DNA of 64,000 bases from Hippopus hippopus (GCA_946811185.2 OX328106.1:30254426-30318425), one strand, 5' to 3'; positions 41,700-54,105 are shown, counted from the stretch's first letter. Numbers and translations are program-made. The notes: generated by a model from the letters alone, not told the origin.

Positions 41700-42239
41700 G
41701 ATATCTGAGATGATTTTCAATATTATAAGTGTCAATGCCTTTCAAAATAATTGTACCTGTCCTCGATAAAGTTATTCTGGAGGCCTTAAAGTTTTGTTTA
41801 ACGGTAAAAATATGGTCATCACATTACGGTATTGTAATTGTCTGTATCTCAACGCTCTATATCCCTACGTTATATGTTCAGTTTGACGTCTAATTTTTTT
41901 TTTAGCAATAATGACATCAAGTTCCATGAACCTTGTCTAGAAATAAATCTGGATCAACGCTTATAAAACTTTTTTCGTGTACAACACAGCAGAGCATAAA
42001 TCGTCAAAGTTTTATAAATGTAATTTGAAAGATTTAAACCTTATAGACTAACTTCTGAGCTTTGGAGCTTTTCTTTGTTTCTGTTTTTTAAATCAATGCT
42101 TTATTTTCAAAGTTTCATACTGTCTTTTAAAAGCAAATGTGAGACTTTTAAGTTTGAGTAAAACTCAGTTGACCATGGACTCAAGGTTTGTAAGCACTAT
42201 GCGAGGTCTCTTTAAATCGTTCAATAAGCCTTTATAAAA
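41700..42239. other. non-coding sequence
   Basis: 42100-42170 (TGTGAGACTTTTAAGTTTGA, AACTCAGTTGACCATGGACT) has a clear relative at 47750-47790, an unnamed repeat. Nothing else. Confidence 0.4.
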
Positions 42240-43300
42240 GCCCCCGTCACACCAAACTAGTTCTTAGAACGTCTTACTCCGTCCTGACATAATCGGAAAA
42301 CGGGTTGCAGTCGGGGTAGAATGTGTAATTTTGGCCTGGTAATACCTGAAGCCCCTGTCTAATACCCCCGTCTCACCAAACTCGTTCTCACTCCGTTCCG
42401 AAAATTGTTGCTAAATGGACTTAAACTGTGTTCGGACGAAGCGGACGTATTAGCAACCTTTTACGATCTGTTTACGAACTTAATGGACGGGTTAGGACTG
42501 GAAGGGTGCTCCAGAACTTTGAGCCTGCTCAAAATTTTTTGCCATCCATCCCGTCCTGTAATTAGACGGAGTGACAACGTACTTAAAACGAAATGGACGT
42601 ACTACAAACGGAACTGCCGTACTTCGATCCTGATAGAGACGAGGTCAGTCGGGCATCAATTGGCAGTGCGTTTGCATTTTACCGACCGAAATTACATGTC
42701 CTATCCCGACCGCAGCCCGTTTTACGATTTTGTTGACCGGGGTAAGACTTTCTAAGAACAGATTTGGTGAGACAGGGGCCTCAGGCATCATCAGGCCAAA
42801 ATTACATGTTCTACCCCGACCGCAACCCGTTTTACGATTATGTCAGGACGGGGTAAGACGTTCTAAGAACTTGTTTGGTGTGAAGGAGGCTTCACCAAAC
42901 CTGTTCTTAGAAAGTCTTGCCCCGGTCAACAAAATCGTAAAACGGGCTGCAGTCGGGATAGGACATGTAATTTCGGTCGGTAAAATGCACACACATTGCC
43001 AATTGATGCCCGCCTGCACCGCGTCTCTAATAAGATCGAAGTACGGCAGTTCCGTTTGTAGTACGTCCATCTCGTTTTAAGTACGTTGTCACTCCAAGTA
43101 CAGGACCGCATGGACGGCAAAAAATTTTGAGCAGGCTCAAAGTTCTAGAGCACCCTTCCCGTCTTAACCCGTCCATAAAGTTTGTAAACAGATAGTAAAA
43201 GGTTGCTAATACGTCCACTCCGTCCGAACACAGTTTAAGTCCGTTTGGCAACAATTTTCGGAACGGAGTGAGAGCAAGTTTGGTGTGACGGGGATATAAC
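42240..43300. repeat. interleaved inverted repeats (A B A' B')
   Basis: Arm A (42240-42355) is inverted at A' (42779-42893). Arm B (42370-42775) is inverted at B' (42893-43298). Examples: CCAAACTAGTTCTTAGAACG versus its complement near 42870, and ATTTTTTGCCATCC versus GGACGGCAAAAAATT at 43112. Outer ends are CCCCCGTCACACCAAAC and GTTTGGTGTGACGGGG, so the block ends with inverted repeats like a DNA transposon. Frames inside are not coding. Confidence 0.85.
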
Positions 43301-43952
43301 ATATTTCTTTAAAGGTTTCTAATTTCTGCATCATTTGGGTATCGTTTTATTTTTTTCTTTTTTTTTTTTTTATCTTTCTAAGAGTTCTAGAAGCAGATCG
43401 ACTTTTAAAATGTATATCTATTTGTGCTTCAGCGGACATTTCCTTAGGTAGCGCCATCTGGGAAAACAAGCACCGTTTCATGACTTCTAAATGACATCAT
43501 AATTTCAACGTCTTTCCTATAATCTGTAGTAAGATAAAACTGACAAGTAAGCTCAAGATTTCCAGCGATGTATAAGACTTGTTTACATTTTAAGCGTGAA
43601 CGAAATTAAATCAAAGTAAAACCGTGACGGATATAATGCATCACTCTGTTCTCATCCTTGCAATACGTCTTGTTTCTTAAAAGTACTGGCATTTATCACA
43701 GAACATGCTGGTCACGATGCCTAAAGTTCATTGCAGAGATAGGAGATCTGGGTCCATTTTCACCAACCACACTTTAAAATGGACTAACAAAGGGAAAAAG
43801 GGCTGGCATTCTTTATCATAATATTATAGCTCAGTAGGACAAAGCTTCAAAGAAGCGTTGTATCGTAGGGTTCATTTGATTCTCACTGGGTAAAACATAA
43901 CAGTCTTTTACTTGGAACGTTTCACAAACACAGACTTTCTCAACATAGGTAA
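43301..43952. other. non-coding sequence
   Basis: No recognised gene or repeat; a T-rich run lies at 43345-43372. Confidence 0.3.
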
Positions 43953-44164
43953 TTAATCCTTTCAATACCATAGACGAGAACAGAATCTTTTGCGGACAAC
44001 ACAGATCAAGATCAGACTGCACAAAACCTGCAGTTTGACTTTTGATCTGTACTGTCCGCTTGTTCAGTGAACCCTATAAGATGTAATGTGAAAAGAATTA
44101 AGTTTCTCTATTTTCTAGCTGTCGAAAGAGATCGAGATTATGTATTGAGCGCTGAAAGAGTTTA
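43953..44164 (+). mobile_element. TTAA hairpin MITE, family C
   Basis: 212 bp from TTAATCCTTTCAATACC to GCTGAAAGAGTTTA. The inner hairpin ATCAAGATCAGACTGCAC / CAGTTTGACTTTTGATC lies at 44007-44051; conserved GCTGTCGAAAGAGATCGAG follows. Confidence 0.85.
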
Positions 44165-44610
44165 CCTATACAGGGCTGAATAAAAAGAAATAGGCATAAT
44201 TAGCAAGAAAATGAAAGCCCGAAATCGTAAGAATTCAATGCTGCTTTTAACAGAATATTCTCCATAATATTGGAAGATGTAGTTTTCAGATCAAGACTGC
44301 ATCTTCTGTGCAGTCTGATCTTGTCTGATCAGTGTTTGTGAAAAACATGAAAAGTGTTCTGAAATTGCAAAGGGATCCATTTCTGGCGCATGGGGCTCGT
44401 AACATGCATTATGATGTTTCACTTTATAACTAATTAGCGGTGAAAAATGCAGCCAAATTAGCATTGTCTGGTTATGTTTTCCACGTAAAAGCAAATCACC
44501 CTAACAAAGCCCAGGCGCAACTCCTTCCACACCGACTAAAATCAAAGCACCGACTGTGTGCAGCGAAAACTTCTTAGTGAAAATGAAAGAATGTATGGAC
44601 CTCGCTACTT
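44165..44610. other. non-coding sequence
   Basis: A hairpin (GATCAAGACTGCATCTTC / TGTGCAGTCTGATCTTG) at 44288-44326 is again B/C-like. No gene. Confidence 0.35.
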
Positions 44611-44611
44611 A

Positions 44612-45235
44612 CTTTAAACCTCCTCTTTGTAGGTTAATATTCGTTTGCTCTACTGTTCATTTCGGTTTTTTTTCCCTTAAAATAGTCTCAAGATTAATGG
44701 ACGTAAAGACTCAATGATAGTAAAACATGACGTCATGTGACGTCATTTTATACTACTTTGAAGGACAGAGTCCGGTTTTATTTATGTAAAACCAACTTGT
44801 GTGTGTATGGTTTTTGCATATTCTGACCTGTAATTCGAGAGATGTATAGGACCTGGCATAAGTTTGAGAAATATGTTATTAAACGAAAAAGAGGGGCGTA
44901 TTAAGCGAATTAGTAGTCAGAATTCGCAAAACTATACATCAACACATGGTAACTTCCATGAATAGAACCCCATTCATTTTTCTGAAAGAATTATGAAATG
45001 ACGTCACAGCTGACGCCACACAATGTTTATCTGAAATAAGTGTATGGTAGGAAAATTCGTCATTTTTATTTTACACTGAAAACAAGGGATGTTATGTAAT
45101 AATCGTTATGCGATAAAAAGAATCTAACTTTTGTTGCCTTTTCAGATAAAATTTTACCAAACTCTTCTGTAAGAATGTTATTAAGCTCCCCAGAGGCTTC
45201 CTTGATAACACTTTTTTAGCCTCGTTTAAAAGAAT
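44612..45235. repeat. interspersed repeat D, rearranged as inverted pair
   Basis: The + oriented part 44700-44860 carries TGACGTCATGTGACGTCA. The part 44985-45090 is inverted (ATGACGTCACAGCTGACG, CAGTGT-type complement TACACTGAAAACAAGGG). 45100-45235 resumes + orientation (TTATGCGATAAAAAGAATCT). Confidence 0.75.
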
Positions 45236-46185
45236 TTATCTCAAAAACCAAGCTATTTCAGATCCGAAATATTTTTGATACTATGTTGCTCTTTTCCTTG
45301 CAGTGCGGGAGTTATGTAGTTTATATCCTGAATGGTGTGTCCAAAGGCCCCCACAGAGATTGCAATTTCTCCTTAAATACAACTACCCGTAAAATCAGAT
45401 TAAAGAAGGCCCGTACTACATGTAGTTGTAGACCATATCTTTGAATGCCGTCATAGACAAAAACTAGTTCATTAGAAAACAGCAACATTATACTCGCGAA
45501 ATTTTCAAATTAACGAATGAATAAATTCCAGCATTGTCATTCATAATTTTTCTGATGAGATAGTGCAACAGACGTTGTTTATGTCAATTCTTTTAGTGCG
45601 ACTACCTTTTACCACAATGACCTGGAAGCATTCCATTTCCGCCAGTTCACGTGTTACGTATAGAGATATGCACTCAACCCTTTAAATTCTTCGCCGGAAA
45701 TAGCCCTTATTACGCTGTTACAATTATACTTCATTAGCGAAATGGACACATGTGTCGCAATTTTCGATTAAAATCGTTCCTTATATATGTACGTCTATGT
45801 CAACTAACACTTCTTAAATACATTTTTACCCGATTTAAATTTCCTTGACAGTTTTCACTGTCTGATGAATAAATGTAAATAATTTCACTTAAGTTGTAGA
45901 AGATGGAAACCTCCTTGATACGGACGAGGGTAGACTAAGTGAAAGAATCAGTGTGACTGTTACAGCCATATCAACGAACCTTGGGACGCTTGACCATGTT
46001 TCCATGTGTTTATCTCAACCACAAAATAGACAAAATGGTGGGCCTAAGTAAAACGTTTCGGTACAAGTTTTAAGTCCACAAAAAACAATGATAAATCGGT
46101 GCTGAAATGTCTGTCACTTCTGTCTTACAGATTAGGAGAATCAGTTGAGGTAAACCATACGACCTAAGCTTTAAAAAAGACTCTG
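45236..46185. other. non-coding, low-repeat sequence
   Basis: No repeat family recognised and no convincing frame. One of the few stretches of apparently unique sequence. Confidence 0.3.
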
Positions 46186-46189
46186 GGGT

Positions 46190-46325
46190 AGAAGGGTATT
46201 GAATAGATAGAAGGGAAAGAGGAAAACGCTGGTTATATGCATTTCTCTTTTTTTACAATATTTTCTACCTTTCACTGAAATCTCACATCGTTTCAGCTAC
46301 ATTTTGCAAATACATTCCACATGGA
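46190..46325 (+). mobile_element. P-MITE fragment
   Basis: AGAGGAAAACGCTGGTTATA, ACAATATTTTCTACC, TTTCAGCTACATTTTGC; left end lost. Confidence 0.6.
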
Positions 46326-46599
46326 CAGACAAACAGACCTTCTGGGCTGCCTTTCACTAAACTGTGTACGCACGAAATTTGAGTGCACAGTTTAGGTTAG
46401 CAAGCTTCAAGTCTGAAAACAAGTTTCATTAAACTGCATAACTGTATGATTTGAGTAAATATTTGCCTAACTTTAGGCCAGCTCATGCCGTTGGGTAAAG
46501 CAAGGGTCGTATACATATGTGTATAGCCTGTAAAATCCCAAAATATTAGCGTAAGTTTACGCAATTTAGTTAAAAGCGGTCCTGGTGAGCAAGAATCTG

Positions 46600-46725
46600 A
46601 CGAAACTGACTGATAAAAGCATACGCAGACAACAAATTAAATGCAGCTTTAACAATCCAGTTTTTATCCAAAAGGGTAGAAAACATTGTGGGAAAAGGAG
46701 AAAATGCTGATTTTCAACAACCATT
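46600..46725 (-). mobile_element. P-MITE, left-half fragment
   Basis: AGCATACGCAGACAACAAAT, AAGGGTAGAAAACATTGTGG, GAAAAGGAGAAAATGCTG; broken at the hairpin centre. Confidence 0.8.
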
Positions 46726-47439
46726 TTTCTAAGTCAGAATAGGTGACCGAGATATTACGATTTAAAGTTTTTTTTTTATCAGAATATATATACGAGCTAT
46801 TTTACAGTGAAGATTTAGATCATAGGGTATGTTCGCTTTTTGCAGTCTGATCTTGATCGCAACACTCCTGAAAGTAAGAAACAAGGTAGTGAAAGAAAGA
46901 AAGTTGTATAACATCACGTCAGAGAGTATCGGTTTGGGATTTATCATTCTTTGTTTTATCTTTCATCATCGACATATGTTCAACTTGTGGTTATATAGAT
47001 CTAATTTCAGTTTTATACAGTAATTTGCTAATAAGCATACCTAGAATACCAATGAAATAAACATCAAACCTCCCGAAAAACGCAATAACTCGTGCACGTC
47101 AATTTCAACTGCACCTGACGCACGTGCTTGTGATGTTTTATGTTCCGAATATCACACATCTGCACGCGGTGTGAGAAGAAAGTAACATCGTGTAGAAAAA
47201 AGTGGAAATCTGACCAAGCTTCCACATTCATATTTCATCTCTATGATATATAAAATCATTACATAAGATATGAGTAAATAAAACCTGTACCTTGCGGGAA
47301 GCCATTAAAGACTACAGTTGGCCTTTGTTTATCTAGATCTTGTGTTTTACAACTGCTTTAACAGTATTCGAGTCATATCGCAGTAGCCATTGCACCTATA
47401 CATGGATTCCTGTTTCTTAAAAGAAAAGGCTTTATCACC
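46726..47439. other. non-coding sequence
   Basis: A B/C relic (TTTTTGCAGTCTGATCTTGA) at about 46837 and a SINE-1a scrap (GCAGTAGCCATTGCACCTA) at 47381. No gene. Confidence 0.35.
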
Positions 47440-47995
47440 ACTCTTGTTTTCAGTGTAGTAAACACATTGCGTATTATCTACTGTTACACATGTTTGAGAT
47501 AAGAGCATTGCGTGACGTCATATGTGACGTCATCTTACACGTCTTTTACAAAAGTGAATGGGGCCAGTGCTTATAAAACTTTCTTTGTGCTAAACTTAGT
47601 TGAGCATGAAATTTCAAAGTTGTTTGAAATGGACTAAATTCTGAACTTAAGACCTTTTCTTTGTTTCTATCTATTACACCAAAGTTGTTATTTCATATAT
47701 TTATACTGTGTTAAGCATTTACATACAGTATGTTATAATATAAGTGAGACTTTAAAGTTAGAGTACAAACTTAGTTGATCATGGACTCAAGGGTAACATG
47801 GGCATTTGTTTTATTCATAGAAACTGCCACGTTTTCATGTATGGTTTTGCAGATTGTGACCTACCATTCACAGGATTTTATGCGATAAAAACAATCTGAG
47901 ATTCGTTGCCTTTTGAGATAAAAGTACATTAAATTCGTCTAAAAAAAATGTGATCTACGCTCGCCAGAGGCTTGCTTAATCACATCATTCGAAAA
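47440..47995 (+). repeat. interspersed repeat D, with paired TGACGTCA
   Basis: ACTCTTGTTTTCAGTGTAGT, TGACGTCA at 47513 and 47525, TTTTGCAGATTGTGACCTAC, TTATGCGATAAAAACAATCT, TCGCCAGAGGCTTGCTTAAT. Confidence 0.85.
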
Positions 47996-48084
47996 TCGTT
48001 TAATACAATCTTATTATTTAACAGTTTGTAATGAAAAACCACAAGGACGTTACTTTTTGCCCTAAGCTAAGAAAACTGATAAAA

Positions 48085-48165
48085 GAAATTGTCTCCACTG
48101 AGACTCGAACCCACGACCTTCTATACCAAATCTCAACTTAGCTATGGCACCATCGAATGTTTTGC
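48085..48165 (-). mobile_element. SINE-2 tRNA-like head
   Basis: Minus strand: GGTGCCATAGCTAAGTTGAG, B box GTCGTGGGTTCGAGTCTCAG, then GGAGACAATTTC and CTTAGCTTAGGG, matching the 35.65- and 39.95-kb copies. Confidence 0.6.
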
Positions 48166-48175
48166 TGTTTCCAAA

Positions 48176-48707
48176 TGAACCATGCTCTGTGAATATGGGA
48201 CTTAATGTTTGCAAAAAGTATCCACCCAGGTCAACCTGCGCAGTTGGCGCAGGCTGACCTAGGCCGAAACTTTTTGCTTTTGGTCAATTTTCTGCATGCC
48301 AAAGGACAAGTGTACTGCATGATTCAAGAGGTTGTTAGACAAAACAGATTTTTAGGATGTATAATATGGCTTGCAACACGCGAAAGGGACATTCGGACAT
48401 TTGCGTAAAGTGTCGTCACGGATCAGCCTGCGCAGTCCGCGCAGGCTAATCCGAGACGGCACTTTACGACTACATTAGATTTTGTCCTACAGTAGACTTG
48501 CGTGAAACAGAAAATTACATAAAAACGGAAAGTGTCGTTTCGGATTAGCCTGCGCGCACTGCGCAGGCTGATCCGAAACGACACTTTACGCAAATTTCAG
48601 AATGCCCCTTTTCGCGTGTTGCAGGCCAATTATTGTGATTGTGATGACTTGCTTGGTGTTATGCATTAATAAGATGCTTTAAGCTCCCTTTGGCCAGACC
48701 ATGGCTG
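48176..48707 (-). repeat. family 2 element hosting a family 3 element
   Basis: Left part GAACCATGCTCTGTG to GATTTTTAGGATGTATAAT. It resumes after 48630 with GTGATGACTTGCTTGGTGTT, ATGCATTAATAAG and CCAGACCATGGCTG. Confidence 0.85.
48365..48629. repeat. family 3 element nested in family 2
   Basis: TATGGCTTGCAACACGCG to CGCGTGTTGCAGGCCA. Inner palindromes GCCTGCGCAGTCCGCGCAGG and GCCTGCGCGCACTGCGCAGG intact. Confidence 0.93.
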
Positions 48708-48709
48708 AA

Positions 48710-49944
48710 ATGTATCTATCCCTTGTCATGAAATAATGGCTATACCGTTATTATCGAAATAGGAATTTTTAAAGTAAAAAGATACGATAAAAATACCCTT
48801 GGTATTGTTTATGTTTTCTACACGTATATCTATTATGTTTTGATTTGAAGAATTTATGCATGGCAATGAATATTGGCCGTCTTTGTTAAGATTTCCGTAG
48901 AAAAACTTGTGAAATGACATCTGGTTTGATTTCCCTTTAAGGTATATAAAAGTCCAGTCTATTATAAAAAACTTATCTAAGTTTTTCTTTAAAAAATTAA
49001 CTAAGTTTGTCCCCTATGAAGTTTTCCCAAAATTAATTTAATTGCAATGTAACAAAACCAATGTATGGAGGATATTTGTTTTTGTTTGGTGAAAGATTGA
49101 AATGTTATTTCATCGAGTGATTATAATCGGTAATATTTTCACGAGTGATGTTCACGAGATGAAATAAATTTTGATTTTTCACCTAAAAAACAACAACAAA
49201 TATTCTATTTATTTCATGCTTCTAACCCCTTTTTTGTTGTGACTTTCGTCAAAACCCAGTGCAGTTGTTTTCGGTAATTCCCCGTGGCGTACCCCTTTCC
49301 ACATATGAACGCATTAGAATATTACGTAAAGCGCGAGAAATGTAGGGTAAATGCGCGTTAATTATGTCATATTTCCCTCTGGTTGAATGGCACGCGCTGC
49401 TTACCTAGGTAACTACAGCGTGCGAACTACTATTTCCGCCTTCAATTGAAGAGTTAGAAAATATGAAATCGGTATTTTTCACTGGTCGTAATTATGAAAT
49501 ATCAAACCATAATCCACCATTATTTCTCGATAAAGTACAGAAAAGTATGAAATGAAAAATATTACACTGGCATGGGAATTATTACTATAGGCTGAAAGAA
49601 TTGACCTGGCAGAGCGTGGCTAACCTTTGACATTAGTCGACCAGTATAATTTTCATTTTAGCGACCTCAAGCCAGTTCGGAATTGTTCGCCGTGAATATA
49701 CGTTAACACATGCATTGTAACAGTGCTTTATCGATCCTTTGCTTTATGGAATACGGCTTCTCACGATGATTTCCGAATTACCCTTTTTCTCCTCAATCTA
49801 AAATGCACTGAGCTACACATAACATAGCTCCGCCCTGCCGGGTCGATTCTTATGTACAACCTATGACCAACAGTATTAACAAACACCCTGTTTAAGCAAG
49901 CAACCTGCAAGTTAACAGCGATCTCACCTATACATGTAGCTTTT
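48710..49944. other. non-coding sequence
   Basis: Low-copy relative of 40.03 kb at 48713-48930; the remainder is unrecognised. No convincing gene. Confidence 0.3.
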
Positions 49945-49947
49945 TGC

Positions 49948-50092
49948 ACTCAATCCCGACAAGGAACTTAATTATTCGACACTTCAGTTTCGCTACTTCA
50001 TGTTAAAGCCACATGGCACTCGATGTGGACAAGGAACTTTTGCATTCGACGCTTCAATATCGCTTTTCACGTTAAAGCCCCATGACCTGTTT
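49948..50092 (+). repeat. ~72-bp tandem duplication
   Basis: ACAAGGAACTTAATTATTCG, ACTTCAGTTTCGC and CATGTTAAAGCCACATGGC are repeated as ACAAGGAACTTTTGCATTCG, GCTTCAATATCGC and CACGTTAAAGCCCCATGAC. Two units. Confidence 0.85.
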
Positions 50093-52244
50093 ATTTTCTT
50101 TTCGTTTTACCAAAAAAAGGATTCAAGATTAAGTGTAAAAAATCGAAGAAATCAGTTAAAGCAAACTGATTATGCGGGTTTTTGTTTACGGAGATTCCGT
50201 CGTAAAGATAGCCCACCCCGAAAATAGAAGAGGCATTTTTTTTCTTATGTAATACATTCTTGCAGATTGCAAATTACCCCACTGTTAATAACCATATTAG
50301 GGTCTTGGCTCGGACTATGCATAAATTCATTTTTTTCCCGCAATTATCTTATTAATCAAAGATTCAGTGAAGTAATCTCCGTTCTTGTATCTATTCTGAG
50401 ACTATTGTCTACCTATTGAATATCTTACTTTAATGTCTATGACCAATGTTTTCATCAAAGAGAGCATGGAGCTTTAATGACTATTGCAAACACATCTGAC
50501 ACACATTCTATACTGATATAACAAATTTGAATATGATAAAGGGAGGTAAGAAGGTTGACTACATCGACTGGCAGTAAATATCCTTTTCATTTATTTAACT
50601 ATCTAAGGGTAGAGTTGCGTTTGAAGTTGATACGTTATTGGACATCAATGGCTTCTAGCAAATGATCTGCAGCCGATAGCGGCTTAGTAATAACGATCCA
50701 AGGCAATCAAATTTTCATAAAACATCATCGGAGAAAATGTGCATTTAATTACACTGCTGATACGTTTGATATGTATCAAAATGCTTCCCGCCCAATAATT
50801 ACGTTCGTTAATAGGTGTAATACGCTACGCTTTTCTGAGAGACATTGAATCTGCTCACGTAAATAAGATAATGACTTAGCGGACGCTTTTGTTGTTAAGA
50901 TTTAGAGTGTCGAACAAAACTTAAATTGTTTTTGCGGACAGTCCAGGTCAGGATCAGACTACACAGAATGTGACGTTACGATGTCCGATAATCATTGGAT
51001 AATCTGCCAAAACCAATTCTGCAAATGTAATATTTTCCGTTTTTTAAAGTTTCACAAGTACTTGTTTTCGATCAGTATCAACTTATTCTATCGTTAGGCT
51101 AATCTATCAAACCATCGTCATTTTAATTTTGTGGATCTACAAGAAATGTTACCGCTGTCGATTGCGAAGTTGCACAGATTATTTCGTGCCAGTTTTTATT
51201 GAACTGTCGCTTCCGGTAGATTCCTCGCAGGATGTCATACGATGTTCCTTTATGTGACTTTTACGACCTCCACCATGCCAGTTGATGAAGTAAACAAAGA
51301 AAATGGCCTTTAATACTCTGCAAGGGTATGATACCGCAACAATTAAGGCCACAATATTCCAATGCGGAATCGCTCAACTATCATCGGAATTTGCCCGTAT
51401 CGAGAGTTCTTTTGGATGTTTGAACAACAAAAGTACTGAAAATTAGGCATTTGTGCATAAACATAGTTGAAAAGAATCACTGAAAAAGGTAGTGGCGACA
51501 CGGACGCAATATCGCCTGTTGTAATCGCAAGTAGATTTCTTATTCATAAAAAGCGTCGTGCATATGACTGCAGGACACCAGCGATAAACTAACGTGACTG
51601 TCTACTATCGTTTACGGTTTTGTCTGTGACGCAATTTTCGGTTCGGTTCATATGACAAATATCTGAAAATCTTTCGTTTTTTTTGTGACCATCAGTATCG
51701 GTAGTCGGCTTATTCAATTACAGAAAACTAAATTCTATAATGACACTGGTGTTCTTCAGCCTAAAGATCAAATACGGTCATTCAAAATAGAGACACACCA
51801 GTGTAAGAAAGCGGCTTGAAACCGGTTGATTAGAAGCTCACATTCAAATGTTGCACGTAATATGAAAAAGGCAAAGCCTCAATACGAGCGGCGTGAATGA
51901 TTTGTGGTACAAATAGCTAGATCTATTAATTCGAATGACGAGCTAGATTCTAGATCTTAAAATCAAAGGGTTTTGAGTACGAATTCCGGCTTTGCCAAAA
52001 TTAATTTTGTGCGTTGTCAAAAGTAGAAAGCATTTTTCTTTCGTAGATTTATACATGTGAAGTAGGGCGAACTGTCCCTGATTTCCTTATCAAAAGAAAG
52101 ACAGTTCCTTGACAATTTCGTAAATTTATGTCTAGAAAAATAACTTAGAATGATTATTGGTTCACACACTTGTAAAGACCATTTTAAGTGAACAGTTCCT
52201 TACTGCATGTAGATCTAGATCTATATAAGAGAGACTTTGATTTT
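50093..52244. other. non-coding, low-repeat sequence
   Basis: A family C relic (TTTTGCGGACAGTCCAGGTC, GATCAGACTACACAGAATG) at 50930-50990. No reading frame with protein-like composition; nothing else recognised. Confidence 0.3.
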
Positions 52245-52350
52245 TACCAGGAATCGGTCAGTAGTTTGGGAAGAATATTGAGCAGAGTACCGGTAAAAGG
52301 AACTTAGGAACGCATGGTAGGTGACCTTGCCGCCGCAATGAATATACACA
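52245..52350 (+). mobile_element. SINE-1a fragment
   Basis: TTTGGGAAGAATATTGAGCA, GTACCGGTAAAAGG and GGAACGCATGGTAGGTG match the SINE body. Confidence 0.6.
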
Positions 52351-52497
52351 CAAAAGGAAAAAACAAACAAACAAACAAAAACAGAATATTTCTTCCATTT
52401 CCTCATTAGTGCACAGGTCTACCCATGTTTTACCTGGACTTTCTTTAAAATCAAAGTGTGTAGATCGCTAAAATAAGATTATATGTAGCTTTCCTTT

Positions 52498-52640
52498 TTC
52501 ATCCCATCTGCTTTCCTACACGTCCATCATTGAAACAGTGATAAGTGCAGAGACAGGAATGAATTTTGTCGCAATGACTAGATTTATCATCAATCCTAGG
52601 AAAGAAATTTGCCGAGTTATCGGATAGATATTCAACTAAT
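52498..52640 (-). mobile_element. SINE-1a fragment, opposite strand
   Basis: CATCCCATCTGCTTTCC, CAGGAATGAATTTTGTCGCA, ATGACTAGATTTATCATC and AAAGAAATTTGCCGAG complement the 5' body of the family. Confidence 0.75.
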
Positions 52641-52705
52641 GGCAAAAAAACACCAAACTTTTAGATCTTTTAACAAGCTTTCGTAACATTAAACAAATTA
52701 TATTT

Positions 52706-52952
52706 GAGCCATGTTGCGGTAAAAGAGGGTTTAATGCATCTCCGTGATGTATGATACCAAGCAAGTCATCACATAGATCTAATTATACATCCATATTGTA
52801 TGATAACTGACCGAATCAAAAGGCATGTATACTGGCCCTTTGACATGCAGAACGTTGAAAAAAAGATCTAGCAAAGAGTTTTGATCCAGGTCAGCTTGCG
52901 CGGATGGGTCGGTAGTTTTTATAGATGCATTAAGCCCCCTTTTTACAGATCA
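52706..52952 (+). repeat. family 2 element, diverged
   Basis: GAGCCATGTTGCGGTAAAAG, TTTAATGCATCTCCGTG, TACCAAGCAAGTCATCACA, ATGCATTAAGCCCCC at the right end. Confidence 0.88.
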
Positions 52953-53989
52953 CAAATCCGGCTTTCTCTGAAAATGGTATTTTGAAACAGTCAAAAAATA
53001 GTTTAGTCATGATTTCTTCGACACAATGTTTTCCGCGAAAAAACGGCTCGTGCATGACGTAAGAATAGTATGATTAATGACGTCATTATTTGCTAGCATA
53101 GATCATTGCGTATGTTTATACACAAAAAGACGTTTAATACGCTGAAAGTAAGTAAGAAATTAGATAATCTGTACTCATTAAACTGATAATGATTTTTAAG
53201 TAATCATTCGATCGGTAGATAAATATTGTCATTTTTGACCAATCGGGTGATTGTGGGAAAGACTGTGATACGTGTGACGCTGTGCGACTAACCGGAAGAC
53301 ACTCAATTTTTAGTCATCCCTATTTAGATTTAGACTAAAACCCAGAACGAAGTTGAAATTTCATTTTTAAAAATCTAGAACGGTGTTACCGCAAAACGAG
53401 CTTCGCTCATTATTAACAAGTTCAAAATGACTTTTTTTTTTAATAGAATGTCTAATTATTTACAGTTTCGTGCGTTGACTTTATTTCATGACCTAAGTTT
53501 TCTGTGTAATGTATTCACGACGAATTTCCTTATCTTACACACGTTGAGACAAGGTTTTGTGAGGTAATTAATATGTAGGGGCGTGTACTGCCCATCATTT
53601 CCAAAACACGCTAGACTCACATTTTTAAACAGATTCTACTGCTAAAACTGGTGATCCTGGAAAAGCTAAGGATCGTTTTATTTTCAGATGTAAAGCCGGT
53701 TAGCATTAGGATTCCGTAAGAACGAACATATCAGTAAAAGCAGTGACTCTCAAATGCCATTTTATGCCAGATCCAATATGTCTGTTATTTTCTAGGACAG
53801 TCTTTACAGATCAGCATCGGATTTGCTACAGTTCGGAATTTTGACATACAATGCCTCTTTTAATTATTTATTGCCATTAAGAAGGAAAAAAAAAATTTTT
53901 TTTTAGTTCAAATTCTAGCTCGTCCAAAACTGATTCCGAGAATAGGATCAAAGTTGTTACTGCTTCATTTACATGTACGTGACAGAACT
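52953..53989. other. non-coding sequence
   Basis: 53495-53580 (CGACGAATTTCCTTATCTTA, CACACGTTGAGAC) is a fragment of repeat D. No gene. Confidence 0.4.
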
Positions 53990-54070
53990 ACTAGTCACGG
54001 GTAGGAAACTTCATATTCAGAGCCAATGGCTCTGACGAGAAAATGTTGTGTTAGTCTTCCGTTTCTGAAG

Positions 54071-54105
54071 ATGTCGGCTGAAAAACAACCAAAAAACAGG
54101 TAAGC
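54071..54105 (+). other. exon-like ATG with donor site in palindrome arm
   Basis: ATGTCGGCTGAAAAACAACC begins an 11-codon open stretch followed by GTAAGC. The right arm has the same at 56757 to 56723 on the minus strand. This may be a first coding exon copied into the palindrome, or chance; no continuing frame is identified. Confidence 0.2.

Noticed and set aside
42405..43302. Several overlapping 90-116-codon frames
   Set aside because: They occur symmetrically on both strands within the interleaved inverted repeats and resemble no protein family.
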